DNA of 64,000 bases from Areca catechu (Eukaryota > Streptophyta > Magnoliopsida > Arecales > Arecaceae), in the NCBI GenBank assembly GCA_021397845.1, contig CM038047.1, forward strand, positions 40,403,210 through 40,467,209, given 5' to 3'. Positions 34,246 through 45,090 of this stretch are shown here, piece by piece (within the stretch, counting starts at the first letter, position 1; every line of letters starts with the position of its first letter). The notes below the pieces were generated by a model. It worked only from the letters and a program-made list of their open reading frames with translations, was not told where the DNA came from and did no database searches. Both the position numbers and the translations under genes were made by a program.

Positions 34246-34711
34246 GCCGTTCCATCGGGGCATCGTAGAACGGAACGTCGGGATTAAATGTGGACATGAC
34301 GTGGAGAGGCGAAGATCTTGCATCATAATTGCCACGATCCTCGTCGTCGTGGCTCGATGCGGCTGAAGACCTATGGGGAGCCGCCACGCGTCGCCCACTT
34401 GCCCGTAATCAATGCGTCGCTTCGAGGCAGAGGCCGTTACTCTGCTAACGAGGCGTCGGTGTCGGGCGTGCGCCTGTGGCGACCATCCAGTGGCCGGAGG
34501 CGGAATGACGGGTACGGCGCTGTCGGCTGAGTTTGAAAGGAGGGGACTTTCCAGAACGAGGCCTTTTCCCTTGCTTCGTGGGCGGTTTGCTGCAGGCTAA
34601 CAACTCCTGTTGCTCGCTCTCGTCTGTGCATTTTCGGTGAGTGCCTCCTCCCCTCTAGCCCCCCTCCTTCTTTCTCATTTCCTTTCCGATCTTCTTGTCC
34701 TTTCCTTTTCT
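34246..34711. other. Gypsy-2 spacer before the antisense ORF
   Basis: GC-rich spacer between PPT and the antisense-ORF ATG. By position it should hold that ORF's promoter, but unlike Gypsy-1 I see no TATAAA. Confidence 0.5.
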
Positions 34712-36974
34712 ATGGCGCGCCGTCGCCATGTCTCTTCCAACCCGGACGAGGCCGGTCCATCCCGGCCGAGGACTCCATCTTCTTCCTCCTCAGATGAGGA
34801 GGTGATTCCGGAGGAGGTCCGCCGGCGTTTGCAACCCGGGGTGTCACCATTGGCATCCCCAAGGGGATCCGGTCCCCTCCGGTTGCACCTGCCGTGCCCC
34901 TCCGTTCTCTTCCTGCTTTGCCTTCTCTTCATGCTCCGCCGTCTCTTCCTGCCGGTCCCTCCGGTCATGCTTCTACCATGACCGAAGGCGATCTTTCTCT
35001 GCTCCGGATGCCTATGGCATCCCGGGGTCTATTCGTCTGTTTGTTCCGCGGTTCGGGGAGCGCGTCACCATGAGTGGCCCCGGCCGCATAGCTTTCTACG
35101 AAGACTTCCTCCTTGGGGGTCTTCGTTTTCTCTGCATCATTTCTTTCTTTCCTTCCCCAGCCACTTCCGGCTTGTCCCGGCCCAGCTGGCTCCTAATGCC
35201 ATCCGGGTCATCTTCTCCTTCATTGTTTCCTGCCACTTCCACGGGTTCGTTGCCCGTTTTTCTCTCTTCAGGGCCTTGTTCACCCTGAAGAAGTGCTTCA
35301 CCGATGACGGCTGGTGGTACATTTCGCCCCGGCCTAGGTGTCTCCGGTTCGACCTCCCTTCCTCGTCAGGGATGGAAGAGCCGGTTTTTCTTCGCCTCGG
35401 TCGACGACGTCGACTGGGCCTGGAGTGAACCGGACCGGTCCCCGAACCGGAATTCCCGAGTCGAGTCGGCGGATCAGGAGTCCTATACCTAGCTCCTGAG
35501 TGACGTGGTCCCGGCGCTCGAGGTTCTGCTCTCTGAGCAGAATCTTTTTGAGGCCGGTATCAGTCCCATCCGTGAGACCGGTGAGATTCGGTTCCACATT
35601 GACCTCTGCCCCCCCCTCTCTCTTCATAACCGAGCCGGCTGACTTCCTGTCTCTTTTGTTTTGCAGGGATGAAGTTTTCATTGGAGAACCTCTTGGAGTG
35701 GGCAACCCAGCGGGACGTCGTGGAGGTGGACGAGCCCGCAGCGAAGAGGGCTCGCACGGAGACGAGCCGGGAGGTCGTGGCGGCGACCGTGCCCGGCCCG
35801 GTTGCCGTCATTTCCCCACCCAGGCCACCTCAGGGCGGGGCCACTGATACTTCGGCCGCGCGACCTGGTGGCGCCGCCGAGAGAGCTTCAGCGTCTACCG
35901 CTCCGCCCATCGCCGGGCCCGTCATTGCTGCCGCCTCGACAGCACCGCCTGCGGCGACCGCCGGCCCGTCGGTTGCGGCCTCGGCTGAGGGGGCAGCCGC
36001 CGCAGGGGCCGGCCCGAAGGCTCCGGCGCCGGTGATCACCCACCGAGACTCGGTCATCCTCGACAGGGGGCTGGCCGAGAAGGTCATGGAGTACGCCTCC
36101 ACCGCCCGGGACCGCCGAGCTCGGGGCGGCCGGGACTACGCGGACGCGCTGCTCGGCATCCTCCCGTAGCTCTTCGCGGTAAGTTCGAGCTTCTTCCTTT
36201 TCCTTTTTTCTATCTCGAGACTTATCTGCCTTTGCTCTGACCTGTGTCGCTTTTGTCATTGCAGATCGGGAACGACGTCCTCCTACTGAGGAATTTCCTC
36301 GTAGGGAACGCCAAGAGGGACTCCGATCGGGAGCTGAAGCTCGACAAGCTCGCGGCCGACGTCAAGGATTTGATGGAGAAGGGGGCCGAACTGCGAGCCG
36401 AGAAGCAAGCCCTCCAGTCCGACCTGGCGCGTTCCGAGGAGCGGAACAAGGAGTTGGAGGCATCCTTGTCGGAGGAGCGGACCTCCAACTAGCGCCGAAC
36501 AGAGGAGGAAGCTGTAGAAAAGGCCCGCCAGCTGGCCCACTCCCAGTATCTGGAGCGCCAGCTGGAGGAGGCCCGGCGAGATGCGGCCGCGGCGAAGGAC
36601 AGGAGCGCCTACGTCAACGGGCTCCTGGAGGCGGCCAAGCGGGAAGCGCAAGAGGCCGTCCCCAAATTCCAGGCTTCCGACGAGTATACGTCGGAGGTCC
36701 GAGAGGCCGCCGTGGACTCCTTCCTGAAGGGGTTCCGGATGTGCCGGGAGAAGGTGGGGGCCTTCTTCCCCCAGCTGGATCTGAGCGGGTCGTGATCGGC
36801 GGCAGGAGGCCAGGGGGCGAGAGCAGGGCGTCCGGCACGGCCGAAGCGACTCCTGCGGTGCCGTCGACCAGCGATGCCGCGGCTCCGGAGCAGCCCCAGG
36901 AGCCGGCCGTTGTCGAAGTCGAGGACGCAGCATCCGCGCCTCCGGCAGAGGGCTCCGACCCCACACCTCAGTGA
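34712..36974 (+). pseudogene. Gypsy-2 antisense ORF, decayed
   Basis: Starts MARRRHVSSNPDEAGPSRPR at 34712 with a Ser/Glu-rich segment; the frame is lost after about 90 codons. A GWWYISPRP segment near 35310-35335 corresponds to EWWMFSPRP of Gypsy-1. 35669-36169 begins MKFSLENLLEWATQRD and runs into an Ala/Pro-rich linker. 36244-36492, after an intron-like boundary ending in GCAG near 36264, encodes a heptad-rich coiled coil (LDKLAADVKDLMEKGAELRA). After a stop near 36490 the frame continues with KARQLAHSQYLERQLEEARR and CREKVGAFFPQLDLS, matching the Gypsy-1 C-terminal domain, then an acidic tail to 36974. Function is unknown in this element group. Confidence 0.75.
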
Positions 36975-37261
36975 TCCCGGCACTGTCTTCTCTTCTTTGC
37001 TTCTGTCATTTTTGTTTCGTGTTGTTTTTTATTTTTGGGGAGTCCCGGCCTGTCGGGGCTCCCAGCTTGTACCGACTACTCATGTCAATGAAGATCTAAC
37101 TTTACAAAACCTTGATCGTTGTTTCGTGTTGTTCCGTCTCACCTTTCTCTTCTTTTCTTCTGAGATGTCGGTTTGGAACACTTGAAATAACTGCAGGCCT
37201 GGTCCTCCCATTGCTCAAATCGAAGGATGGGGCCTGCTGAGTCGCGTCGCAGCCAGGGCGA
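36975..37261. other. Convergent 3' region of Gypsy-2
   Basis: Between the antisense-ORF stop and the minisatellite. T-rich, with a CAATGAAGATCTAACTTT segment reminiscent of AATGAAGAACCTTTTT at 23258 in Gypsy-1. No coding frame; probably holds the antisense transcript 3' end. Confidence 0.45.
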
Positions 37262-37830
37262 GCATGCTTAACGGCGCGGCCGAGCCCTCTCTGAGCTAGG
37301 TTCGGCGCCACCTTCCAGGCCGAGCCCAGGATCTTCCGGACTGAGCTCGATGCCGCAGGCTTTCTCAAGCCTTGCACGACTTGCTGAGCTGTGCTCCAGG
37401 CTTGCGTGGGCAAACTGGGTTCGGCGCCACCTTCCAGGCCGAAGCCCAGGATCTTCCGGACTGAGCTCGATGCCGCAGGATTTCTCAAGCCTTGCGCGGC
37501 TTGCTGAGCTGTGCTCCGGGCTTGCATGGGCGAACTGGGTTCGGCGCCACCTTCCAGGCCGAAGCCCAGGATCTTCCAGACTGAGCTCGATGCCGCAGGC
37601 TTTCTCAAGCCTTGCACGGCTTGCTGAGCTGTGCTCCGGGCTTGCGTGGGCGGACTGGGTTCGGCGCCACCTTCCAGGCCGAAGCCCAGGATCTGCGGAT
37701 TGAACCGATGCCGCAGGCTTTCTCAAGCCTTGCGTGGCTTGCTGAGCTGTGCTCCGGGCTTGCATGGGCGGACTGGGTTCGGCACCACCTTTCAGGCCGA
37801 AGCCCAGGATCTGCGGACTGAACCCAATGC
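37262..37830. repeat. 120-bp minisatellite in Gypsy-2
   Basis: CTGAGCTGTGCTCC recurs at 37384, 37504, 37624 and 37742, with a partial unit before. Same position in the element as the Gypsy-1 97-bp and 46-bp arrays but unrelated in sequence. Confidence 0.94.
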
Positions 37831-37906
37831 CGTAGGCCTTCTTGTCGAAGTTAGAAGGGAGTGTTTGAAATGGGGGAACTTTGTTACAGGAACTGGGAGC
37901 CTTACA

Positions 37907-39053
37907 TCACTGATAGTACATCCTCAGGTTCGAAGAGTTCCACGTCCGGGGGAACCTGGCACCTCCCAATTCTTCCAAGTAATATGCTCCATGAGGGAGG
38001 GCTTCTGCCACCCGATATGGGCCTTCCCAGTTGGGTGATAGCTTGCCGCATTCCCGTGGCGGGAGGCTTCTGTGTGCCGGAGGACCAAGTCTCCGGGACG
38101 AAAAACCTTCGGCCGCACTCGGGAGTTGTAATATCTGACTACACGTTGCCGGTACGCCGCCATTCGGACTCGGGCCTTGTCCCTCGTTTCCTCGAGAAGG
38201 TCTAGGTTGAGCATCATCCTGGCCGGGTTTTCTGTCTCGTCGTATTGTTCCACGCGCAGCGTGGGTAGGCTGAGCTCGATCGGGATGACTGCCTCGGCTC
38301 CGAAGACGAGGTTGAATGGGTTTCGTCGGTAGCCGTCCTTGGGGTGGTGTGGTATGCCCAAAGGACGTTGGGAAGCTCGTCGGCCCACCTACCCTTGGCT
38401 TGGTCCAGCCGCGTGCGGAGGCCCTGAAGAATGGTCCTGTTCGTGACTTCGGCTTCCCCGTTGGTTTGAGGGTGCGCCACCGAGGTGAAGCGATGCTTGA
38501 TGCCGAGGTCGCTGCAGAATTCTTCGAACTCCCGGCAGTCGAACTGGCGTCCGTTGTCGGTGACCACGGTGTGGGGGAGGCCGAAACGACAGACGATGGA
38601 CTTCCAGAAGAACTTGGCGACGTTTGCCTCGGTGATCCTCGCCAAGGGTTCGGCCTCGACCCACTTCGTGAAGTAGTCGATAGCCACTATCAAGAACTTC
38701 CGCTGGCCAGATGCCGGCGGGAATGGGCCCAGGAGGTCCACCCCCCACCGGGCGAACGGCCAGGGGGCTGAGAGCTGAGAGATTGGGTTGGAGGGTTGCC
38801 GCTGCACCGTGGTGTGACGCTGGCACCGGTCGCACTTCTTCACGAAGTCGGCGGCGTCTTCCTTCATTGTCTCCCAGAAGTAGCCCTGACGGAGGGCCTT
38901 GTACGCCAATGCCCTGCCCCCCACGTGGTTCCCGCAGATGCCTTCGTGAATCTCCTGGAGCATAAGCTTGGCTTCTGTGGGTCCTACGCACTTGAGGAGG
39001 GGATAAGAGTAGGATCTTCGATACAGCTGTCCATCCATCAGGACGAACCGCAC
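37907..39053 (-). pseudogene. Gypsy-2 integrase
   Basis: 279-codon open frame 38214-39053. The zinc domain reads HEGICGNH then CDRCQRH. The core has VDLLGPFPPASGQ, AIDYFTKWVEAE, VVTDNGRQFD and NGEAEVTNRT, giving a complete DDE triad. A frameshift near 38325 moves the continuation (NPFNLVFGAEAVIPIEL) to 37924-38388, and a second puts the SPNWEGPYRV-type end in another frame, finishing MYYQ-stop at 37907-37909. No chromodomain. Confidence 0.92.
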
Positions 39054-39219
39054 CGCCTTCTTCCTGATGAGGCGAGTCGCCTCTCGGTCCTCCGTAGGGT
39101 GCCGCTGGTGATATACGCAGCGTACTTGTCCATCCAGCTGGGCTCCTGGCTGACCTGATGGACCTCCACCGGTGCTTCGAGGCTTGGGACCTCAAGGCGC
39201 TCCACATGAGCGCGTCCCA

Positions 39220-39625
39220 GCATCGTGTCCGCAGGGTCGCCAGTCGAGAGAGGGCATCCGCGCGGGCGTTCTCTCTGCGGGGGATATGGAAGATGTTGAA
39301 GCGCCGGAAACGACGCGCGCCCGCCTTGACGAGCTCCAAGTACTTCGCCATTTGGGGGTCGTGTGCGACGTACTCCCCGGATACCTGTCCCGCCACGAGC
39401 TGGGAGTCAGTGAAAGCTCTGAGGTTGGTCACGCCCAGCTCGCGGGAGACTCTCAGTCCGGTAAGAAGTGTCTCGTACTCCGCCTGGTTATTTGTCGCGG
39501 GGAATTGGAAACGGAGTGCGCACTCAGCGACGACCCCGTCGCCGTTGGCAAGGATGAGCCTAGCTTCGCTCCCGCCGGAGTTTGAGGCTCCGTCTACGCG
39601 GAGGATCCAGGCGTCCTCTCCGGGC
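39220..39625 (-). pseudogene. Gypsy-2 additional RNase H (aRNH)
   Basis: Lies within a 584-codon open frame (38389-40143) of which only about residues 178-308 are real. It reads LRVDGASNSGGSEARLIL, NNQAEYETLLTGL, RAFTDSQLVAGQV and ENARADALSRL, so all four acidic active-site residues (D, E, D, D) are present, unlike Gypsy-1. The flanking parts of that ORF are shadows of RNase H and integrase in other frames. Confidence 0.9.
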
Positions 39626-40394
39626 TCATCGGTGCCAACCTCCATCGGCTGGGCCGGGGGCCTTCCTCGGGCTCCTTGCCCGAGCCTGCACATTCGACCA
39701 AGAAATCGGCCAGCACCTGCGCCTTCATGGCTGACCTTGGCCTGTATGTAATGTCGAACTCGCTGAGTTTCAGTGCCCACTTGGCCAATCGTCCCGAGGT
39801 ATCGGGTCGGCTGAGCACCGCTTTCAGCGGTTGATCCGTCAAGACGGCGATGGGGTGCGCTTGGAAATAGGGCCTGAGACGCTGGGCAGACACTATTAGC
39901 GCAAAAACAAGTTTCTCGGGCCGGGAATACCTGAGCTCCGCGTCTCGGAGAAGTTTGCTGGTATAGTACACCGGCCGCTGGAGCCCATGGTCGTCGGTTC
40001 GGACCAAGACAGAGCTGACGGCCTCTGGGGTAACCGCCAAGTAGAGGGTAAGCTCCTCTCCCTCCTCGGGCCTGGACAGCAAAGGTGGCGATGCGAGCAT
40101 CTTCTTCAACTCCTCGAAGGCCTGCTGGCACTCCTCGGTCCAAGCAAAGCCATTCATCTTCCTCAGCACCTTGAAGAAGGGATGGCAGCGGTCCGCCGAC
40201 CTGGAAATAAAACGGCTAAGGGCCGCAACTCGGTCGGTCAGTTGCTGCACATGCTTCTTGGAGGCGGGCTGCTCCATGTCCAGGATGGCCTGGACCTTCT
40301 CCTGGTTGGCCTCGATTCCTCTTTGGGTCACCATAAACCCTAGGAACTTCCCGGCGGAGACGCCGAAGGTGCACTTCGCCGGGTTCAACTTCAT
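39594..40394 (-). pseudogene. Gypsy-2 RT thumb/connection and RNase H
   Basis: Open frame starting MKLNPAKCTFGVSAGKFLGF, then FFKVLRKMNGFAWTEECQ, LTLYLAVTPEAVSSVLVR, SAQRLRPYFQAHPIAVLTDQ and RPRSAMKAQVLADFLVE. It follows the RT core after a frame change near 40395 and runs until another near 39620. Confidence 0.92.
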
Positions 40395-41098
40395 TTGATG
40401 GCGCCGAGGTTGCCGAATGTCTCCGTCAAGTCGGCCACGTGGTCCGAATCGAGTTTGCTCATCACCAGCATGTCGTCCACGTACACCTGTATGTTGCGGC
40501 CTATCTGGTCTTTGAAGATTTTATTGACCAGACGTTGGTACGTCGCCCCCGCGTTCTTGAGGCCGAAGGGCATCATCCTGTAGCAAAAAGTCTCGCGGTC
40601 AGTTATGAAGGCAGTGTGCTCTTCGTCCTCCGGGTTCATCCGGATCTGGTTGTATCCGGAGAAGGCGTCCATGAACGACAGGAGGCGATGCCCCGAGGTG
40701 GTGTCGACCAGCTGGTCGATCTTCGGAAGAGGGAAGCTGTCCTTTGGGCAAGCTCGGTTGAGGTCGGTGTAGTCCACACAGATCCTCCACTTACCACTAC
40801 TCTTCTTTACCATGACCACGTTTGCTAGCCAACTGGGGTATTGGACTTCTCGGACAAAACCGGCGGCGAGGAGCTTTTGTACTTCCTCGTTGATCGCCTT
40901 CTGCCTCTCCATGGCGAAGCTTCTCTTCTTCTGGCGGACCGGGCGGCAACTTGGGTCCACGTTCAGCCTGTGCATGATGACCTCGGGCAGGATGCCCGGC
41001 ATGTCGGCCGCTGACCAGGCGAACACGTCAGCGTTGGCACGGAGGAACTCCAGCAGGCGGGTTCGCTCTTCCTCGGGGAGCTGGGCCCCGACTTGCAC
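40395..41098 (-). pseudogene. Gypsy-2 reverse transcriptase core
   Basis: 235-codon open frame 40391-41098 (stop codon overlaps the next piece). Motifs in order: CRPVRQKKRSFAMERQ, WRICVDYTDLNRACPKDSFP, LLSFMDAFSGYNQIRM, YRMMPFGLKNAGATYQRLVN and catalytic VYVDDMLVMSK. This is the best preserved enzyme domain of Gypsy-2; only the frameshift at its C-terminal end disrupts it. Confidence 0.94.
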
Positions 41099-41264
41099 CG
41101 TCTTCAGGAGATCCGAACCGAGGGGAAAAGTTAGCAGGCGCTCTACGGGCCCTCCCCTGGGTTCCTTCTCTCTCAGATCGAGGTCGTCAATATCATGGGC
41201 GAGCTCCGTGTCCCTGGCGCCTGGGACCGTCTGTAGCAGAGCGGGACTGGTTGAATCGTCCCCT

Positions 41265-41645
41265 TCATTTCCCGAGCCCGGAAGGCGTGGGGAACTGCAC
41301 CAATAGCCTCCTCGTGGAGATGGTGGCGTCCAGTTGGTTGAGCCCGGGATGCCCGAGAATGGCGTTGTAAGGCGAAGGGAGCCTGACGACGGTGAATGTT
41401 ATTAGGACGGTCGCCTGCCGGGGCGGGGATCCGGCGGTGACCGGAGAGTGATCTCCCCTTCGACCCTCACGGAGTCCCCTGTAAAACCTACCAAAGGGAT
41501 GTGCACTGGTTTCAGCTGATCGGGAGATAAGTTCATCCGAGAGAAAGCATGTAAAAAAGTACGTCGGCCGAGCTCCCACTATCCACCATGATTCGATGTA
41601 CAGGATGCTTCGCGATGGTCATCTCGACCACCACGGCATCGTTGT
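41265..41645 (-). pseudogene. Gypsy-2 protease
   Basis: Fragmentary. The segment encoded near 41520-41590 should hold the DSGSS active site but is frameshifted; the following VVRLPSPYNAILGHPGLNQL segment (41340-41400), the typical end of gypsy protease, is in frame in 41265-41579. Confidence 0.75.
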
Positions 41646-43336
41646 TTACATTGTCATTAATTTCCCTCCCTTGGGAGGGATTACATTCTCCGGGACTTCC
41701 CGGGCTCTCTTCATTGCTGGGCCGGACCCGCGTGAGATCATGCCCACGGGCTTCTCCGTTGGGCGGTTGTCGATCGCGGGGGCAGGCGGTAAGGCCGCGA
41801 GCGGCTGCCCTTCAGAGGGGGCCTCGTTCTTGACGAACTTCCTGAGGTAACCCCTCCTGATCAGCTCCTCAATCTCCCGCTTCAGATGGTGACACTTCTC
41901 CGTGTCATGTCCGTGCTCGCGGTGGAACTGGCAGTACTTTGATTTGTCTCGGACAGCTCTCGGGTTCTGAGGAGGAGGTTGGCGGAGGTAGCGCTCGCCC
42001 TCGATTTCCATGAGGATCTTCGTTCGAGGCGCGAGGAGAGGGGTGTACCTCCGCTCGGGAGTGGCTTCACCCTCGGCCTTGGATTCGGGCGAGGGTCGGC
42101 AGACGGCCCGGGCCTCCGAGCTCCCGAGGCGTCCCTCGGGAGCGGCTTCTTCGGAGTCTTCCCGTCCAGCTCTCGACGGGTGCGGTCAGCCTCCTCCGCT
42201 CGGATGTACTTGTGGGCGTGGAGGAGGAGCTCGGAGTACGTCCTGGGCGGCTTCTTGTCCAGGGAATAGGTCAGGCGGGACGTCTTGAGCCCGCGCTTCA
42301 AAGCCAGCATGGCGACGGGCTCGTCCAAGCTGTAGATCTCCAGGGCTGCGGTCTTGAACCGGGTGATGTAGTCCCGGAGCAGCTCCTGGTCTTGCTGGCG
42401 GATAGAGAAGAGGTTGTCCACCTCTCTTGGCACCTTTCGACAAGCGTCGAAGTGCGCCACGAACTTTCCTTCCAACTGCTGGAAGGAGCAAATGGATCCG
42501 GGCTCGAGGCGGGTGAACCAGACTCGAGCGGCCTTCCGAAGGGTCACCGGAAAGGCGATGCACAGAAGGGCGTCGGTGGCGCCCTGGACCCTCATGAGAG
42601 CTTTATAGCTCTCCAAATGGTCCAGGGGGTCGGTGGTCCCGTCGTAGGGGTCCACCTGCGGCATGCGGAACCGTTTCGGGATCGGTTCCGCCTGGATTTC
42701 TTCAGAGAAAGGGGGGCGGGAGTCGTAGCCCGCCGGGTCAGCCGACGAGTTCTGCAGGTCGGCGAACCGTCGGGCGAACTCCGCCAACTTGCGCTCGTGC
42801 TCTTCCAGGCGCCTCTCGGCCTGGCGCCTGATGGCTTCGTCGGTGGAGTCTTCCACCGAGACTGCAGGTGAAGGGGGCGCCGATCGGTCTCGGCGCGAGG
42901 TCTGGCCTCGGCGTCGCTTGCTGCGATGCGCCGTTTCGGCCCCATCGGCCGGGGATCGACTCTCGTGATCCTCCGAACCGGAATAGTTTCTCTTTGCGGG
43001 GGCTTGGTGGCTCCCCCGGGGGTTGGAGATGGCCCGCGGATGGGACGACCTGCCCTGGATTTAGCGCAGGCTCCCACGCTGCCCCGCGGCTCGGGCCGCG
43101 GGGGTCCCTGGCTGCGGCTGAGTGGCCAGGGACCGTTGCTGATGCTGAAGCTGTCGGACCGCTGAGGTCAAGGTCTGCAGCTGCTGGACGATGGCCGCAA
43201 GGGATCCGTCCACCGGGGTAGGCTGCTGTGGAAGAGGAGGGGGAGCCGGAAGCTCCCGTTCGGGGCTGTGGCCCCCTGGAGGGGAGTGGGCTTCTCCCAC
43301 ACGGCTGGTGGACGCCTCGCGACCACGAGTGACCAC
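41646..43336 (-). pseudogene. Gypsy-2 gag
   Basis: Probable start ATG at 43336 (MVVTRGREASTSR). The N-terminal Pro/Gln-rich part with QQLQTLTSAVRQLQHQQ stops at 43061. The main capsid-type domain is open at 41882-42856 (MRVQGATDALLCIAFPVTL, FSIRQQDQELLRDYITRF). The knuckle YCQFHREHGHDTEKC is in the frame 41646-42011. Two frame changes, near 43060-42860 and 42000, separate the pieces. Confidence 0.9.
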
Positions 43337-43402
43337 CATTGCTGGAGAGCGTGACACCTGCAGAAAGCTGGTTCCCACTAGGGGTTAGTGTCCTGCCCCC
43401 CT

Positions 43403-43418
43403 ACCTGGTGCGCCAATC
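43403..43418 (-). other. Gypsy-2 primer-binding region
   Basis: Minus strand reads GATTGGCGCACCAGGT immediately inside the 5' LTR. A TGGCGC start two bases in indicates a tRNA primer other than iMet; identity not certain. Confidence 0.6.
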
Positions 43419-45085
43419 TGTTGTCGCTCTCGTCGCCGCGCCCGTGCCACGGATCAGCCGATCCTTCCTGACCGCCTGGCGAGGGAGCCTCCCTTCCGCG
43501 GAGAACCTGCAACAAAGGGGTTAGAAGACCCTGGCCGGGGATCCCGGCGAGGGAGCTCCGACGGTCAAGTCAGTAGACGACGAGAAGGAACAGACTCTCT
43601 AGCCGGACCCTCGAAAGGGTTCCAGACTTAGAGAGTTAACTGGTGAAGGAAACACTCTAGGGACCAGGATCTCGGCTGGGCCTCCTTGCCGAGCTCTCGC
43701 CCAGTGTTCCCATCTCGGGATCTCTGGTTTCTCTCTCGAAGCAAGGCCTTGTGCCGGTGCTTCCTCCTTGTCCCCAAGCTAATTGGCTTACCTTGTCGTT
43801 CCCAGATTCTTCCCTCTTTATCTCCCTCCATCGTGCGCTTGTCTTTTTCTTCCTCGGAAACTCCCCTCCCCCGTCCTCTTTCCTTTTCCCTTTTTGGTGT
43901 AGGGGGCCAGGCGGCTTTCCGACCTCGTCCGCCGTGTCCAGCAGGGAAAAGGCAAAGACAGAAGAGAAAGAGGGGAGAGCGGCGCTGGCAGGGCGGCTGG
44001 TCAGGCCTCGAGCTCAGTGAGAGCGCTCTCTTCCCCGAGCGTGGGCGCCATCCGTTTATAGGGCCTGTTCCGTCAGGATCGGGTCTCTCGGCTGCGGGAC
44101 CTGTCGGGCCGATGCAAGTGACGTTCCGCGTGCCGTCGCCCTCCGTACGGGACGCCGTCTGGGATTCGTACGGCCCGAGGGATGGCCTCGGGGCCCGTCT
44201 CTCTCCCCGGGGGCCTCTCCGTACGAGCGGTCTGACCTCGGCTGAGTTGGACCCGTCTCCGGGGGCCAACTGGCGAGGGGCGAGGGATCGGCCGACCTCG
44301 GCTTAGGTGGACCCCTCCTGGGTGGACACCTGGCGAGGTGGCAGGAGGCCGCCTGGCTTCGGCCGAGGTGGGCCCGTCTCCGGGTGGCCACCTGGCGAAA
44401 GGCGAAGGATCGGCCGACCTCGCCTTAGGTGGACCCCTCCTGGGTGGACACCTGGCGAGGTGGCAGGAGGTCGCCTGGCTTCGGCCGAGGTGGGCCCGTC
44501 TCCGGGTGGCCACCTGGCGAAAGGCGAAGGATCGGCCGACCTCGCCTTAGGTGGACCCCTCCTGGGTGGACACCTGGCGAGGTGGCAGGAGGTCGCCTGG
44601 CTTCGGCCGAGGTGGGCCCGTCTCCGGGTGGCCACCTGGCGAAAGGCGAAGGATCGGCCGACCTCGCCTTAGGTGGACCCCTCCTGGGTGGACACCTGGC
44701 GAGGTGGCAGGAGGTCGCCTGGCTTCGGCCGAGGTGGGCCCGTCTCCGGGTGGCCACCTGGCGAAGGGCGAAGGATCAGCTGACCTCGGCTCAGGTGGAC
44801 CCCTCCTGGGTGGACACCTGGCGAGGTGGCAGGGGGTCGCCTGACCTCGGCCGACCTCACTTGGGCGGACCCCTCCGGGCCCGGGTGCCAACGAGGTGGT
44901 AGAGGAACTCCGAGTCGAGCTCGACCTCGACGAGGGCGGTTTGCCTCAGACAGTCGTCGGGCGGTGTGGTCTTGCCGATCCTAGCTTTGAGGACGTGGCG
45001 CTGACTCCGCCGGGAAAACTTACACGTGGCTTGCTCGCATTCGGCGATACCTGAGCCTGGCCACGTCACTGTCACGGCTGTAACA
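43419..45085 (-). repeat. Gypsy-2 5' LTR
   Basis: 1667 bases, TGTTGTCGCTCTCG to GGCTGTAACA. Contains five regular 122-bp units with GGTGGACACC at 44321, 44443, 44565, 44687 and 44809. Transcription from this LTR would run leftward, away from the host oxidoreductase gene. Confidence 0.95.
44290..44850. repeat. Regular 122-bp tandem repeat in Gypsy-2 5' LTR
   Basis: Five near-identical units at exactly 122-bp spacing. Because the units are nearly identical, overlapping ORFs of the same protein recur on both strands; none is a gene. Confidence 0.95.
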
Positions 45086-45090
45086 CTAAT
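45086..45090. repeat. Target-site duplication of Gypsy-2, right copy
   Basis: CTAAT, one base different from CTGAT at 32581-32585. Confidence 0.8.

Larger units (their letters stand above)
32586..45085 (-). mobile_element. Gypsy-2, complete Tat-type Ty3/gypsy retrotransposon
   Basis: 12.5 kb minus-strand element: 5' LTR 43419-45085, PBS, gag, PR, RT, RNH, aRNH, IN ending at 37907, minisatellite 37262-37830, plus-strand antisense ORF 34712-36974, PPT and 3' LTR 32586-34230. Very GC-rich compared with the AT-rich host flanks, so its borders are sharp. Same architecture as Gypsy-1 but a different family. Frameshifts in gag, RT-RNH, aRNH and IN make it non-autonomous, although catalytic residues are better kept than in Gypsy-1. 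Confidence 0.95.

Noticed and set aside
35669..36169. Independent host gene for the MKFSLENLLEWATQRD protein
   Set aside because: It lies inside Gypsy-2 between pol and 3' LTR, is followed by the coiled coil and C-terminal domain shared with Gypsy-1, and is best read as part of the antisense ORF.
37350..37821. Repeat proteins with LAELCSGLAWANWVRRHLPG units
   Set aside because: Product of the 120-bp minisatellite (40 codons), open by chance because the period is a multiple of three.
38389..40143. 584-codon open frame on the minus strand
   Set aside because: Only about residues 178-308 are a real domain (aRNH). The rest is out-of-frame reading of RNase H and integrase in GC-rich DNA.
44290..44850. 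CRISPR-like regular repeats
   Set aside because: Units are contiguous 122-bp tandem repeats without unique spacers, in an LTR of a plant element.
32586..45085. Integrated pararetrovirus (caulimovirid)
   Set aside because: There are LTRs, integrase, PPT and a target duplication; no movement protein or tRNA-Met-primed circular layout.
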